From positions 3,224,001 through 3,288,000 of the forward strand of contig NZ_CP116968.1 in the NCBI RefSeq assembly GCF_032051675.1: a DNA stretch of 64,000 bases, given 5' to 3'. The notes below the pieces were generated by a model. That model was given only the letters and a program-made list of their open reading frames with translations. It was not told the origin of the DNA and made no database searches. Positions 9,125-18,506 of this stretch are shown piece by piece. A program made the translations under genes and the position numbers. This stretch comes from Candidatus Nitrospira neomarina (lineage in GTDB: Bacteria; Nitrospirota; Nitrospiria; Nitrospirales; UBA8639). Within the stretch, counting starts at the first letter, position 1, and each line of letters opens with the position of its first letter.

Positions 9125-9307
9125 CTAGAGGGTTTCACGAATTTTTTGACCGTTGTAACCACTTTCGAGGACGCGTTTAAAAAAACGCAACACATCTGCT
9201 AAATCAAACCAAAATCCACAATTGATACATTTTGCGTTGAATCGGCGTGACATCCGGGTGTACTGACGTTCAACCAGCATAGTTCCTTGGCATCTAAGAC
9301 ACGTCAT
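9125..9307 (-). CDS. Small zinc-ribbon protein
   Basis: This 60-residue product begins MTCLRCQGTM and has a second pair CINCG, giving two CxxC knuckles 26 residues apart, the layout of a zinc ribbon. The rest is basic and aromatic, with a C-terminal helix. Such small proteins bind nucleic acid or act as metallochaperone-like adaptors; the function is unknown. The ATG at 9307 is preceded by a weak TAGG-type ribosome site. It sits alone between ruvA and a small membrane protein gene. Confidence 0.6.
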   Translation of the reverse strand: MTCLRCQGTMLVERQYTRMSRRFNAKCINCGFWFDLADVLRFFKRVLESGYNGQKIRETL

Positions 9308-9441
9308 ATCGATACAAACCTACTCCTGGATGAGATACTCTCGATGAGCGGACGGGACAATCCCCACTTTTCCCTTGCCAACCCCAAAAAAACAGGAGGA
9401 TTACAGGACCTTTCAGTCTTGTCCCGAATCATCCCGGTTGC

Positions 9442-9666
9442 CTAGCGAAGTCGATTTAGAATCACCGCTACACAACCCGCAATAACTCCACCTCCTAAAA
9501 CCGTGAGTCCCATGGAGAGAATCCCTTCCCACGTCCCAGAATACGACGAACCATAAATCAGGTCTCTCATGCCTCCCTGAACAAGCAAAACAGCTAGGGT
9601 CAACAGAGACCCCATTCCAAACCACCAGCCAAAAGTTCGCACATTCTCCTCACAAGGCTGAATCAC
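9442..9666 (-). CDS. Small two-helix inner-membrane protein
   Basis: The 74-residue product starts at a GTG (9666) and has two hydrophobic segments, about residues 14-32 and 48-70, joined by a short polar loop (RDLIYGSSYSGTWEG). It has no recognisable family. An overlapping frame (9413-9625) on the same strand is less plausible because it lacks a coherent hydrophobic pattern. An internal ATG at 9615 would remove the N-terminal tail but keep both helices. There is no clear ribosome site, so the start is uncertain. Confidence 0.5.
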   Translation of the reverse strand: MIQPCEENVRTFGWWFGMGSLLTLAVLLVQGGMRDLIYGSSYSGTWEGILSMGLTVLGGGVIAGCVAVILNRLR

Positions 9667-9760
9667 GCTTTGGACCGGCGTTACGCCTCTTTCTGAAAGG
9701 CAAAGGTACTGTAAACATTGCAGAAATCGGGTGTCAAGAACATCACATTTGAAGAAGAAT

Positions 9761-11011
9761 TCAAGAAGGAGTTGCCGGAAATTGGCTCTTCCGGATATTC
9801 AACCCATGATGTAAAAAAATAGAGACATTACTTGAAGCATTATTCACGACCGCCAATCCCGGTTCTTCCCCCCGATCGGTGGCAATCGATAGGGTAGTTA
9901 AGGCAAAGGGGGCATGCGGAGTGGGATAATCTCTTGGAGGATAATGAAAGGTCCCATCGCCCTTCCCAAATAACAACGAAATACTTCCGGATTGAATATT
10001 GGCAACGGCCACATCCGGAACTTTATCGCCGTCAAAATCCTGAGCCACTCCATAATTTGGACCGGCATCACCGCCCGATTCCCTTCCCTCCTGAAAAGTT
10101 CCATCCCCGTTTCCTAAAAACACGGTGATCGTGTTCATTTCACCGTTAATCACGAGAAGATCTATGGCTCGATCAGTATTAAAGTCTCCAAAGGAGACTC
10201 CCAATGGCCGCTTGCCAGTACGATAGTCAGTCGGAGCTTGGAAGGTGCCATCCCCCAATCCCAGCCAGATCGAGACCGCATGACTCATCGGCCCTCCATT
10301 GGACACGGCCAAATCCAAATGTTTATCCCCATTTAGATCCTCGGTAGCCACAGAGGTAGGCGTATCTCCATATTCATATAATGGTCCCAATCGAAATTTG
10401 CCGTTCCCCATCCCCAACAGGATTTGGATTTTGTCGTTGCGGAGGGCCACCACTAAATCAGGAAGAAAATCTTCATTGAAATCTCCTGTGGCAATACTCA
10501 CCGGCGTACGATGAACCAGGTATTGGGCCCCACGCAAAAAAGTGCCATCGCCTTGTCCCAAAAACACGAGAGCATGATTATCCCCGGAACACGCCACAAC
10601 GAAATCCGGCACGTGGTCAAGATTAAAATCATCCACCGCCACATTCCTCGGCTCCTGACAGGCAGAAATCGTTTTTTGGTCCTGAAAACTCCCGTCCCCC
10701 TTTCCCAAAAGCAGTGACAGGGAATTTCCCTGAATATTGCTGGTAATCAAATCCGTAAACCCATCACCGTTAAAATCACTGGCTCGGATAGACGTAGGGT
10801 TTTTACCGACCGGAATATCTAAATAATGATAAATCAGATCAGGAGGATTGTACTCTTCACGCGTAGGACAACCGACCAAAGACAGGAGGCCCAAAAGACC
10901 CAGAGGAATGACAAGGCGAGCCCACAAAGACTGACTGGAATACAATTCTTCTTGCCTTTCTCCAGAATGTGTGGGTTGAGAGGGTACTCTTATAGATGCA
11001 GGATAAACCAT
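9761..11011 (-). CDS. FG-GAP/VCBS-repeat lipoprotein
   Basis: The 416-residue product has a long polar N-terminus, a hydrophobic segment and a lipobox ending LLSLVGC (about residues 42-48), so it is probably a lipoprotein at the outer membrane. The rest is about seven repeats of roughly 50 residues of the form DFNGDGFTDL ... LGKGDGSFQ. The D-x-N-x-D-G-x-x-D loops are the calcium-binding loops of FG-GAP/integrin-alpha-type beta-propellers. The number of repeats fits one seven-bladed propeller. It has no catalytic domain and is probably a structural or binding module at the cell surface. A GAGG element precedes the ATG at 11011. Confidence 0.85.
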   Translation of the reverse strand: MVYPASIRVPSQPTHSGERQEELYSSQSLWARLVIPLGLLGLLSLVGCPTREEYNPPDLIYHYLDIPVGKNPTSIRASDFNGDGFTDLITSNIQGNSLSLLLGKGDGSFQDQKTISACQEPRNVAVDDFNLDHVPDFVVACSGDNHALVFLGQGDGTFLRGAQYLVHRTPVSIATGDFNEDFLPDLVVALRNDKIQILLGMGNGKFRLGPLYEYGDTPTSVATEDLNGDKHLDLAVSNGGPMSHAVSIWLGLGDGTFQAPTDYRTGKRPLGVSFGDFNTDRAIDLLVINGEMNTITVFLGNGDGTFQEGRESGGDAGPNYGVAQDFDGDKVPDVAVANIQSGSISLLFGKGDGTFHYPPRDYPTPHAPFALTTLSIATDRGEEPGLAVVNNASSNVSIFLHHGLNIRKSQFPATPS

Positions 11012-11210
11012 GTCCAGCGCCTCGAGTATACGGATTTTTCCAAATGATGTAAAACCTGCTACTAGCCGGAGAGATCCTCTTTTTCTACCAGGCTACAGAC
11101 GACTTTGCTAGAGACAATTTTGAAGATATGACCTTCGCACACTGGATGACTCGACTCTCTTTATGTTATAGAGGTCCCTTGTCTTTTTGTCTGTTTGTAA
11201 GGAGGAAATC

Positions 11211-11534
11211 ATGGCCGAAGAAAAGCAGAAAATTGATCTAAGCATGTATGGGGTAGCCGAAATCATAAAATGGTGCATTACCCGCAACAACGGACGTATT
11301 CCAGGAACTGATACCGCCGTCTTCAAAGAACTTCAGGCAGCGGTGGCCGAGAGGCCAACCTCAGGGGATTACTATACGCTGGATCAATTTTATAAAACAC
11401 GGAAAGTATTCGAATTTACCAAAGATGAGGTAGCCGTGGTTGATCGATGTCTTTATGATCTCCCGAATTTTGACGGCGCTCAGCTACCACAAATTCGATA
11501 CAAGTTTTGGCCAGAGGCTGTCTGTTCAAAATAG
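11211..11534 (+). CDS. Conserved-looking cytoplasmic protein of unknown function
   Basis: The start at 11211 is well supported by AAGGAGGAAATC immediately upstream; the frame is open 24 bp further but without a ribosome site. The 107-residue product is soluble, with an acidic N-terminus (MAEEKQKIDLSMYGVAEIIK), a central basic stretch (TRNNGRIPGTD) and three cysteines (residues about 24, 83 and 105). The family is not recognised. The strong ribosome site suggests high expression. It is transcribed divergently from the FG-GAP lipoprotein gene, with about 200 bp between starts. Confidence 0.7.
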   Translation: MAEEKQKIDLSMYGVAEIIKWCITRNNGRIPGTDTAVFKELQAAVAERPTSGDYYTLDQFYKTRKVFEFTKDEVAVVDRCLYDLPNFDGAQLPQIRYKFWPEAVCSK

Positions 11535-11951
11535 GATGACAACAGGCACCATACCTCCTGAACCTATGGTAATCTCTTTCGATTGCCTGTCTCCAGACAA
11601 TCCTTGTCTTCAGGCTTAGAATGGGCGCAAGAATGCTTCCCGATGGCCAAAATCAAGCGAGGATTGGACGGCTCACCAGAAATTCTAGTATGCACTTACA
11701 CGTTGAGATTTGAAACAACCGGTAAACGTGGGGAGTGATAACCCCTCAAGCCGTTCACCCCAGACACCACATGTGTCAAGTGCTTCTTTTGTTAGAGTGG
11801 CCTCTTACGGTTTTTACAACACCCGGATTATTCCCACCGTAACAACCAGGACCAGGTCACCTTTCTAGTGAAACTCTCCTCAGTAAACGGAGAGGCCTCC
11901 TAGGTCGTTTTATGAGGGAAGAATCCTGCTAACTCGAAGCGAAAGGGATAC
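11535..11951. other. Intergenic region between convergent genes
   Basis: About 417 bp with no convincing ORF on either strand. A 6-bp perfect hairpin, CTCTCC/GGAGAG with a nine-base loop, lies at 11874-11894 but has no T-run, so a terminator role is only possible. Nothing else is recognised. Confidence 0.5.
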
Positions 11952-13493
11952 TCACCCTTCACCTTGAAGTAAATCTAGCGGAGAGAAATCATCAGTCAGA
12001 ATCTGACCAGGAGCCAGAAGGACCGGCTCCTGTGACATGAATAATGCAAACCCTTCTGGCGGAAATCGATCCCGATTCATCTGACGAGCCAGAACATCCA
12101 AAAACTGCGAATCACGCATAACGGAGACAGGTTTTCCACCAAAAAAAATCAGGTTCACGGAACCTTTTTTTGTATCCAACCATTCAGGGCCCGCGACACC
12201 GTAGGACACCACATCAGGAAACGCCAGTTGCATCGTGGTCAACACCGCTTGAGCACGACGAACATTCGCGGGCGAATCGGAAGACGCCAGATTAACTGCA
12301 ACCGCGCCTTCCGGGTGCACATGCTTTCGTAATTCTTCAAAGAATTCCTGAGTCGTCACATGGAACGGAATAAGATGCCTGGCAAACACATCGACCCACA
12401 CCACATCATACTGGAAAGGATTATTTCGTAAAAAGGTGCGCGCATCCTCCACATAAACATGATGGTTGAGCGGTGGCGTATAACCAAAATACCGTTCAGC
12501 GGCCCGAACAACAGACGGATCCATTTCGACCACATCTAATTCCAAATCCGGCCAGTTCTTTCCTAGCCACTTTGCCAATGATCCTCCGCCATGGCCTAAA
12601 ATCAATCCTCGCTTAGGATTCTCGACAATTGGCAACACACCCATCATGACTTGGCTATAGGGCAAGGCAAGAGATTCCGGAGTCGCTTTCCACATCACCG
12701 CGTGGAAGGTATTGTCCAAAATGAGATAACGGAATAAATCATTTTCACTCACTCTAACCTGTTGGTACGGGCTATCCTCCTGATAAATGGCCGGTGGCAA
12801 AATGCTGACCGGATGAAAACCCATCCAGGTCATTCCCGCTATCGCCGTAAGAAGCAGGGCCTGTAGACTCGGCTGGAGTATTCCAACTTTGAATGTCCAC
12901 CATAGACCAAGACATACCTGGACCACGCCCAAGATAGCGACTAATGTAGCACTACCCAGCCAGGTTAAAAGATAAAAGGACGTCCCCCACGTTCCGATGA
13001 GGCTGCCAATGGTTGAAACCGCAATCATGCCACCGGTATGACGTCCAAGATGCCCCATATCCCCGATAGCCAAACGCAAGAGGGCCGGGAGAACGCCGCT
13101 CAATCCAAATGCCGGAACCGCCAATAGCACACCGGCTGCAAAACATGGCCCCCAGCGAGGATCCTGAATCCATTGGGCCACTCCAAAAACGACGGGCTGC
13201 CCTACCCATGCCAATAACAAGGTCCAAGCGCCGGACAGCAACAACAGCCCAGCCAACACCCGCTGCGGAGCATATCGATCAGCCAGCCAGCCTCCAGCGG
13301 CATAGCCACTGCTCATGGCAGCCAGGACCACCCCAATCAGCGCGCCCCAGACATATAGCGAACTGCCAAAAACCGGCGCGAGAAGTCGGCTTCCTAAAAT
13401 TTCCAACGCCATCACCACCGCACCGGTCGAGAACGCCGTCGCAAAGCACCACCATCGTGGCAGACTGGATTGAGTCAACGAAGATCTTGTCAT
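11952..13493 (-). CDS. Membrane-fused spermidine-synthase-like protein
   Basis: The 513-residue product joins a polytopic membrane half (six to seven helices, about residues 15-225, resembling half an MFS transporter) to a soluble Rossmann methyltransferase-like half. The latter has a SAM-type loop LILGHGGGSLAKWL, an acidic VVEMDPSVV strand end and EDARTFL. In polyamine synthases the catalytic stretch reads roughly D-S-S/T-D-P; here it is YDVVWVDVFARH, so aminopropyl transfer is doubtful. Proteins of this architecture are widespread and mostly uncharacterised. It is monocistronic and convergent with the gene on its left. No clear ribosome site is present at 13493. Confidence 0.85.
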   Translation of the reverse strand: MTRSSLTQSSLPRWWCFATAFSTGAVVMALEILGSRLLAPVFGSSLYVWGALIGVVLAAMSSGYAAGGWLADRYAPQRVLAGLLLLSGAWTLLLAWVGQPVVFGVAQWIQDPRWGPCFAAGVLLAVPAFGLSGVLPALLRLAIGDMGHLGRHTGGMIAVSTIGSLIGTWGTSFYLLTWLGSATLVAILGVVQVCLGLWWTFKVGILQPSLQALLLTAIAGMTWMGFHPVSILPPAIYQEDSPYQQVRVSENDLFRYLILDNTFHAVMWKATPESLALPYSQVMMGVLPIVENPKRGLILGHGGGSLAKWLGKNWPDLELDVVEMDPSVVRAAERYFGYTPPLNHHVYVEDARTFLRNNPFQYDVVWVDVFARHLIPFHVTTQEFFEELRKHVHPEGAVAVNLASSDSPANVRRAQAVLTTMQLAFPDVVSYGVAGPEWLDTKKGSVNLIFFGGKPVSVMRDSQFLDVLARQMNRDRFPPEGFALFMSQEPVLLAPGQILTDDFSPLDLLQGEG

Positions 13494-13694
13494 AAGATGA
13501 AGAATTGGATGGACAAAAGGGAATTGATGCTAAAGCATGATTTAGAGGGTGTCAATTCAGAAACAACCGAAAAAACCCGTATCCAGACTCTGCGTGCGAA
13601 CCCGGGCCCATTTTTAATCCTCGAGCAAAACGATCGCTCTCTGATATCTGACAGATGAAACAACTCAACCCTTTCCGGTAACATTCCGATTCGG

Positions 13695-15314
13695 ATGTCT
13701 CAATCAGCTCAACCTCCACCAGTCCCGTCATCTCCTCAAGGAGAGACCCAACGTATTAGCCGTGCGGCCGGGCTGATCGGCGGAGCTACTTTCTGTAGTC
13801 GGATTCTCGGATTTATTCGAGATGTCACTCTCGCCAATCTGTTTGGCGCCAACGCTTCAGCAGACGCCTTTTACATCGCCTATCGAATTCCCAATCTGTT
13901 GCGAGAACTTTTTGCGGAAGGGTCCATGTCTTCCGCCTTTATCCCGGTGTTCACCGAATATCATTCGACCCGCTCCAAGCAGGAAACCTGGGAATTAGCC
14001 AGCGCAGCATTCACCACGCTCCTGACGCTCGTAACCCTTGTCACCTTACTGGGCATCGTTGCCGCTCCGAGTCTCGTCTGGCTTCTTGCGCCAGGCCTCC
14101 ATGATCAAGCGAATCAACTCGCCACGACCACGCTCCTCACACAGATCATGTTTCCCTATTTACTCTTCGTGAGCCTTGCGGCCCTGGCCATGGGAATACT
14201 TAATTCCCTCCATTCATTTGCCGTTCCGGCCCTGGCTCCTGTCTTTTTTAATCTGTGTGTCATTTTCTTTGCAGTAGCCATTTCCCCGTTATTTGATCAG
14301 GCGATTCTGGCTGTAGCCATTGGCATTGTGGTGGGAGGGCTCGCTCAATTCCTCATGCAATTACCCAGTTTACACAAGCATGATTTCCCATTGTCCTGGA
14401 ATTTTCATCCGCGCCACCCCGGCGTGAAACGAATGGGGTTTCTGCTCATTCCTTCCCTGTTAGGCTTAGCTGTGACCCAAATCAATCTCACCATCAGCAC
14501 GATTTTAGCTTCGTATTTTCAAGGGGGCCCCACGTATCTGTTTTATGGAATGCGACTCATTCAATTCCCATTAGGGATTTTTGGTGTGGCAATGGCCACA
14601 GCCATTTTGCCAACCTTATCCGGCCAAGCAGCCCGTGGGGCCATTCATGAACTACGGGAAACGGTAAATTTCGGGTTACGCATGGTGCTATTTATCATTC
14701 TTCCATCAATGGTTGGGCTGATCCTATTACGCATACCCATAATTCATGTGTTTTTCGAGCATGGCGCCTTTACGGCCATGGACACAGCTGGAACCGCTTC
14801 GGCCCTTTTCGGATTTTCAATCGGATTGTGGGCATTCGCCAGTTATCGAATTCTGGCAACCGCATTTTATTCCCTTCAAGATACGAAAACACCCGCCATC
14901 GTGGCTGTAGCGTCGGTTGGCCTCAACATTGGGCTGTCATTATGGCTTATGCAATGGCTTCAATACACCGGATTAGCCCTGGCGACCGCATGTGCCGCAA
15001 TGGGGAACACCCTTATCTTACTGACCATTTTGGGGAACCGCCTTCAGGGGTTACTGTGGAAGACCCTCGGCCTATCTTTGGTCCGCACAGGAATAGCCCT
15101 TCTCCCTCTCATCGCCGTTTCTCTCTGGATTGCAGGATTCCCGCTATGGCAGACAATAGGGCAGAGCCTCGAAAAAGTTGCCTGGTTGATTGTGGCGCTT
15201 GTCACAAGCACGATTGGATATTTTTCCGTTCACCATGTATTCAAGTCAGAGGAACTCACCCACCTGACGCTCATGTTGCGAAGAAGGATACGCAAAGCAT
15301 CTTCTACAACGTAA
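13695..15314 (+). CDS. murJ: Lipid II flippase MurJ
   Basis: MurJ moves the peptidoglycan precursor lipid II to the periplasmic face. The 539-residue product has about fourteen membrane helices after a short polar N-terminus. It carries the MviN/MurJ hallmark near the start (SRILGFIRDVTLANLFGA) followed by ADAFYIAYRIPNLLRELFAEG, with the conserved Arg residues that line the cavity. Length fits the family. The downstream gene dtd begins about 70 bp later on the same strand and is probably cotranscribed. Confidence 0.96.
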   Translation: MSQSAQPPPVPSSPQGETQRISRAAGLIGGATFCSRILGFIRDVTLANLFGANASADAFYIAYRIPNLLRELFAEGSMSSAFIPVFTEYHSTRSKQETWELASAAFTTLLTLVTLVTLLGIVAAPSLVWLLAPGLHDQANQLATTTLLTQIMFPYLLFVSLAALAMGILNSLHSFAVPALAPVFFNLCVIFFAVAISPLFDQAILAVAIGIVVGGLAQFLMQLPSLHKHDFPLSWNFHPRHPGVKRMGFLLIPSLLGLAVTQINLTISTILASYFQGGPTYLFYGMRLIQFPLGIFGVAMATAILPTLSGQAARGAIHELRETVNFGLRMVLFIILPSMVGLILLRIPIIHVFFEHGAFTAMDTAGTASALFGFSIGLWAFASYRILATAFYSLQDTKTPAIVAVASVGLNIGLSLWLMQWLQYTGLALATACAAMGNTLILLTILGNRLQGLLWKTLGLSLVRTGIALLPLIAVSLWIAGFPLWQTIGQSLEKVAWLIVALVTSTIGYFSVHHVFKSEELTHLTLMLRRRIRKASSTT

Positions 15315-15386
15315 GCATGCGGACTGACAGACTTACCGTCATCATGCACGGCTGTCCTTAAAATAGGTGATATCAGGAAAGGTCTT

Positions 15387-15884
15387 ATGATTGCCGTTAT
15401 TCAACGCGTCACACAGGCTTCAGTCACCGTGGAGAGCCAAGTCATCGCCCATATCAACCGGGGGCTTGTCATTCTGCTAGGTGTGGCTAAAGGGGACACC
15501 GAACAAGACGTGTCCTTCATGGTCCAAAAAATTCCTCGCCTACGAATTTTCACGGACGTACAAGGGAAAATGACCGATGCCCTTCAAGACATCAATGGCG
15601 AACTCCTCCTGATCTCTCAATTTACCTTACTGGCTAATACAGGAAAAGGACGACGCCCAAGTTTTGAATTGGCAGCGCCTCCCGAAGAAGCACGTGTGCG
15701 ATACCAGGAATTACTGGAACAATTCCGAGCCCTGGATCTATCTGTACAAGCAGGAATATTTGGTAAGACCATGGTCGTGTCACTGGACAATGACGGTCCC
15801 ATGACCCTCATCCTGGACAGCAGGGCAGGCAAAGGAGTAAATAAGGTTAAGAACCTCTTACATCAGACCGATAGACATACATAA
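15387..15884 (+). CDS. dtd: D-aminoacyl-tRNA deacylase
   Basis: Dtd hydrolyses D-amino acids (and glycine) mischarged on tRNA. The 165-residue product has the two active-site motifs: LLISQFTLLA in the first half and NDGPMTLILD near the C-terminus, the latter holding the Gly-cisPro selectivity loop. It is slightly longer than the usual 145-150 residues owing to a C-terminal tail (GKGVNKVKNLLHQTDRHT). The ATG at 15387 is preceded by AGGAAAGG. It lies downstream of murJ and upstream of an unknown gene. Confidence 0.95.
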   Translation: MIAVIQRVTQASVTVESQVIAHINRGLVILLGVAKGDTEQDVSFMVQKIPRLRIFTDVQGKMTDALQDINGELLLISQFTLLANTGKGRRPSFELAAPPEEARVRYQELLEQFRALDLSVQAGIFGKTMVVSLDNDGPMTLILDSRAGKGVNKVKNLLHQTDRHT

Positions 15885-15938
15885 AAACCGACACACCCTG
15901 ACGAAGGGAATTCGGTGGAAAGAGAGGGAAGGGCATTG

Positions 15939-16502
15939 ATGACACAAATCCCTGAACAACATCCTCTAAGGCAGCTATTTGGTCGGTTAACAGAACGAAA
16001 CTTTTCCGAAACATTGGGATGGCCAGATTTTCAAGTGACGGAATATGTTTCAAACCTGCTTCTCGAATTTATCCATATCGATCAACTCTCCCGTATCAAA
16101 GACCATGAGGGAGAACCCGTCGAAACAGTGGTGGAACTCCTGTACGCGGCCGAATCCCATAGCCAACAGTCTTCTGCTGAAAAAGAGCGGGATATTCATC
16201 GTCATATTGGGGACCTGACCTTGTTCCTCGCCGGACTCTTCCCCGAATATTGCAAACGGATAAAATGCTCCGGACTAATTCACCATAAGGATTTTTTGGT
16301 GGATTACGTTAAAGCCGGCAAACGCTCCTACAGTATTGTGGCTACCCATCAAGACCCTCAGGGCAAAAATCCACCCGCACTCTTTCAAACGCTTTCAACG
16401 AATTTTGAACTCTGTGTCGCGGGCCTTGGTTTTGTCCGATTAGACCTGGATCGTTTTCAGGATCCTAACCTGAACCAAGCGCAAAGCCACCTTTTCCACT
16501 AA
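15939..16502 (+). CDS. Conserved-looking cytoplasmic protein of unknown function
   Basis: The chosen ATG at 15939 has GGAAGGG six bases upstream; a GTG at 15915 would add eight residues. The 187-residue product is soluble, mainly helical in the first half (YVSNLLLEFIHIDQLSRIKD) and then contains a long helix followed by GDLTLFLAGLFPEY and a C-terminal FELCVAGLGFVRLDLDRF segment. I do not know a named family. It is 54 bp downstream of dtd and probably in the same transcript as murJ-dtd. Confidence 0.7.
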   Translation: MTQIPEQHPLRQLFGRLTERNFSETLGWPDFQVTEYVSNLLLEFIHIDQLSRIKDHEGEPVETVVELLYAAESHSQQSSAEKERDIHRHIGDLTLFLAGLFPEYCKRIKCSGLIHHKDFLVDYVKAGKRSYSIVATHQDPQGKNPPALFQTLSTNFELCVAGLGFVRLDLDRFQDPNLNQAQSHLFH

Positions 16503-16951
16503 GCGCTGTTTTTCCCGGCCGTCTCCTTAGCTCGGCCCTCAATATGATGACCCACCTATCGAGCCCTATTCGCAGCCTCGCTGGTTTCCGGTATGGCTCG
16601 TGCCATCATCCACAGAATTTGTAAACCCGACAAAAACAGCCAAGTCAACAGGAATGTGACAGAACATCACTATTACCTTAAGGCCCAATGCTTTTCACTT
16701 CCATTTTCAGTTATCCCGCTTTCTCGCTTCGAGTCGGTCAATCAGGAGGATCGCTTCCGAATCAAAAGGAGAGAAACCAATTTTCCTTTCACGCCTATTC
16801 AGATGACATACAAATTTGCCGAAATGCCTATAATCAGAAAACATCCCCGGATATATCCTCGTGTTCATGGATCCCGGTATGAGGATTTGTAGATCTTCGG
16901 GTGCACAGTCTTTCGAGACACTCGCGAGGGTCTTCTGACCAAGAGTGCAGT
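16503..16951. other. Intergenic region without a supported gene
   Basis: About 450 bp. A plus-strand frame of 99 codons runs through 16593-16892 but has no ribosome site, no domain and an amino-acid composition unlike the neighbouring genes. No terminator-like hairpin or repeat was spotted. Confidence 0.45.
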
Positions 16952-18472
16952 ATGACACCAGAACTTGAAAAGAAATTACAATCCTGCCCAAGTCTTCCAA
17001 GCCCGACAAACGTCGCCATCCAAATCATCAACTTAGCCAATGAACCGGAAATCGACCTCTACAGTTTCATCAGAATTCTCAATTGTGACCCGGCACTGGC
17101 TAGTAAAATCCTACGAATCGCCAATTCTCCTTTATACCCATATTGCAAGAAAGTTGAAAGTCTTCAACAAGCAGTGTTGGTCCTTGGTCTCAACGCGACA
17201 ATTTCTCTGGCCCTGTCCTTTTCATTAATGAAATCCCTACAAACCAGTCGGGGAACCGGCTTGGACTATGGGTTGTATTGGAAACGTGCACTTTTGGCAG
17301 GAACGGCTAGCCGTGTCCTTGGAACGGCCTGTGGGTTGGCTGAAATTGAAGAGTTATATCTTTCGAGTCTGATGCAAGATTTGGGAATGCTCGCCCTCGA
17401 TCAGGTGTTTCCTGACCTCTACAATCCCCCTGAACTTGATCAAACATCCCATGCCCGTATCATCTCCCATGAATCCCAGATCCTCGGAGTCAATCATGCT
17501 GCCGTGGGGAGTTGGCTCTTGACGCAGTGGAATTTTCCGGATCGGCTCCGATTGGCCGTGGCTGGAAGCGATGACCCCTCTCGCATTCCACAAGGAGATG
17601 AACGCGCAAAATTTGTTTATTGTGTGTCGCTGTCAGGGAAAATTGCAGAAATCTTTTTACGCGACTCTCACGGCACCTACCTTCAAGCGGTCAGAGAGGA
17701 TGCCCATACTTCGCTGAATCTCTCCTCAGCAGGGCTTATGGAAGTATTGGAAGCCACACAAGGACTTCTTCCGGAAACAGAGAAAATATTCCGGACCGAC
17801 TTAGAAACATGGACCGAACCTCAAGTCATTTTGGAGAAAGCCAGGGAAGCACTTGTTCTCAGAAGCCTTCAAACTCTCAAGGAAGTTCAGGAGCTTCAAC
17901 AGAATAATGCCGCCATGGAAGCCAAGTTCCACAATTTGGAAGAAATCCACCGTCACGACCCCCTCACCGGGGCATTGGCAAGAGCCTCCCTGGATAAATA
18001 TTTAGAAGCCTCTTTTAAACAAGCTCTCGCCAACAAAGAATGTTTGACGCTGGTATTTGGAGACTTAGATAAATTTAAATCCGTCAATGATACCTATGGT
18101 CACCAGGCAGGGGATATGGTTCTTCAATCTACCGCCCATCTCCTACGATCGAACCTTCGCACGACCGATTCGGTCGGACGCTACGGAGGAGAAGAGTTCG
18201 TGCTCATTCTGCCCAAAGCCTCATCAACCACCGCCATCATGGTGTGCGAGAGAATTCTCTCAGCGTTTCGGAACACCACTCATGAAATAGCCGAAGATAA
18301 ACGCATCAACGTTACCATTTCCCTTGGAATCGCAACCCACACGCCGGATCAACCCTATCCGACAATCACCGATTTACTCCATGATGCAGATGAAGCCGTC
18401 TATTATTCCAAAATTCATGGTGGCAACAGACACACCTCCTATGACAAAATACAAACTGAACAATCAGTTTGA
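16952..18472 (+). CDS. HDOD-GGDEF signalling protein (diguanylate cyclase)
   Basis: The 506-residue product (ATG at 16952; a GTG 51 bp upstream is a weaker start) combines an N-terminal HDOD domain (about residues 8-210) with a short coiled coil (about 305-335) and a C-terminal GGDEF domain. The HDOD signature CDPALASKILRIANSP is present. The cyclase active site reads YGGEEF (GGEEF at about 412-416), preceded five residues earlier by RTTD, which fits an RxxD product-inhibition site. LVFGDLDKFKSVNDTYGH carries the metal and guanine ligands. It should make c-di-GMP under control of the HDOD module. It stands alone, upstream of an asparaginase gene. Confidence 0.93.
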   Translation: MTPELEKKLQSCPSLPSPTNVAIQIINLANEPEIDLYSFIRILNCDPALASKILRIANSPLYPYCKKVESLQQAVLVLGLNATISLALSFSLMKSLQTSRGTGLDYGLYWKRALLAGTASRVLGTACGLAEIEELYLSSLMQDLGMLALDQVFPDLYNPPELDQTSHARIISHESQILGVNHAAVGSWLLTQWNFPDRLRLAVAGSDDPSRIPQGDERAKFVYCVSLSGKIAEIFLRDSHGTYLQAVREDAHTSLNLSSAGLMEVLEATQGLLPETEKIFRTDLETWTEPQVILEKAREALVLRSLQTLKEVQELQQNNAAMEAKFHNLEEIHRHDPLTGALARASLDKYLEASFKQALANKECLTLVFGDLDKFKSVNDTYGHQAGDMVLQSTAHLLRSNLRTTDSVGRYGGEEFVLILPKASSTTAIMVCERILSAFRNTTHEIAEDKRINVTISLGIATHTPDQPYPTITDLLHDADEAVYYSKIHGGNRHTSYDKIQTEQSV

Positions 18473-18506
18473 TTGAATCGAGATAAAGCACGACTCGCCA
18501 CCGAGA

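Noticed and set aside
12952-13227. 91-codon minus-strand frame inside the spermidine-synthase-like gene
   Set aside because: Same strand, other frame, biased Gly/Arg/Trp composition, no start signal.
16593-16892. 99-codon plus-strand frame in the gap before the HDOD-GGDEF gene
   Set aside because: No ribosome site, no recognisable domain, basic random-looking sequence.
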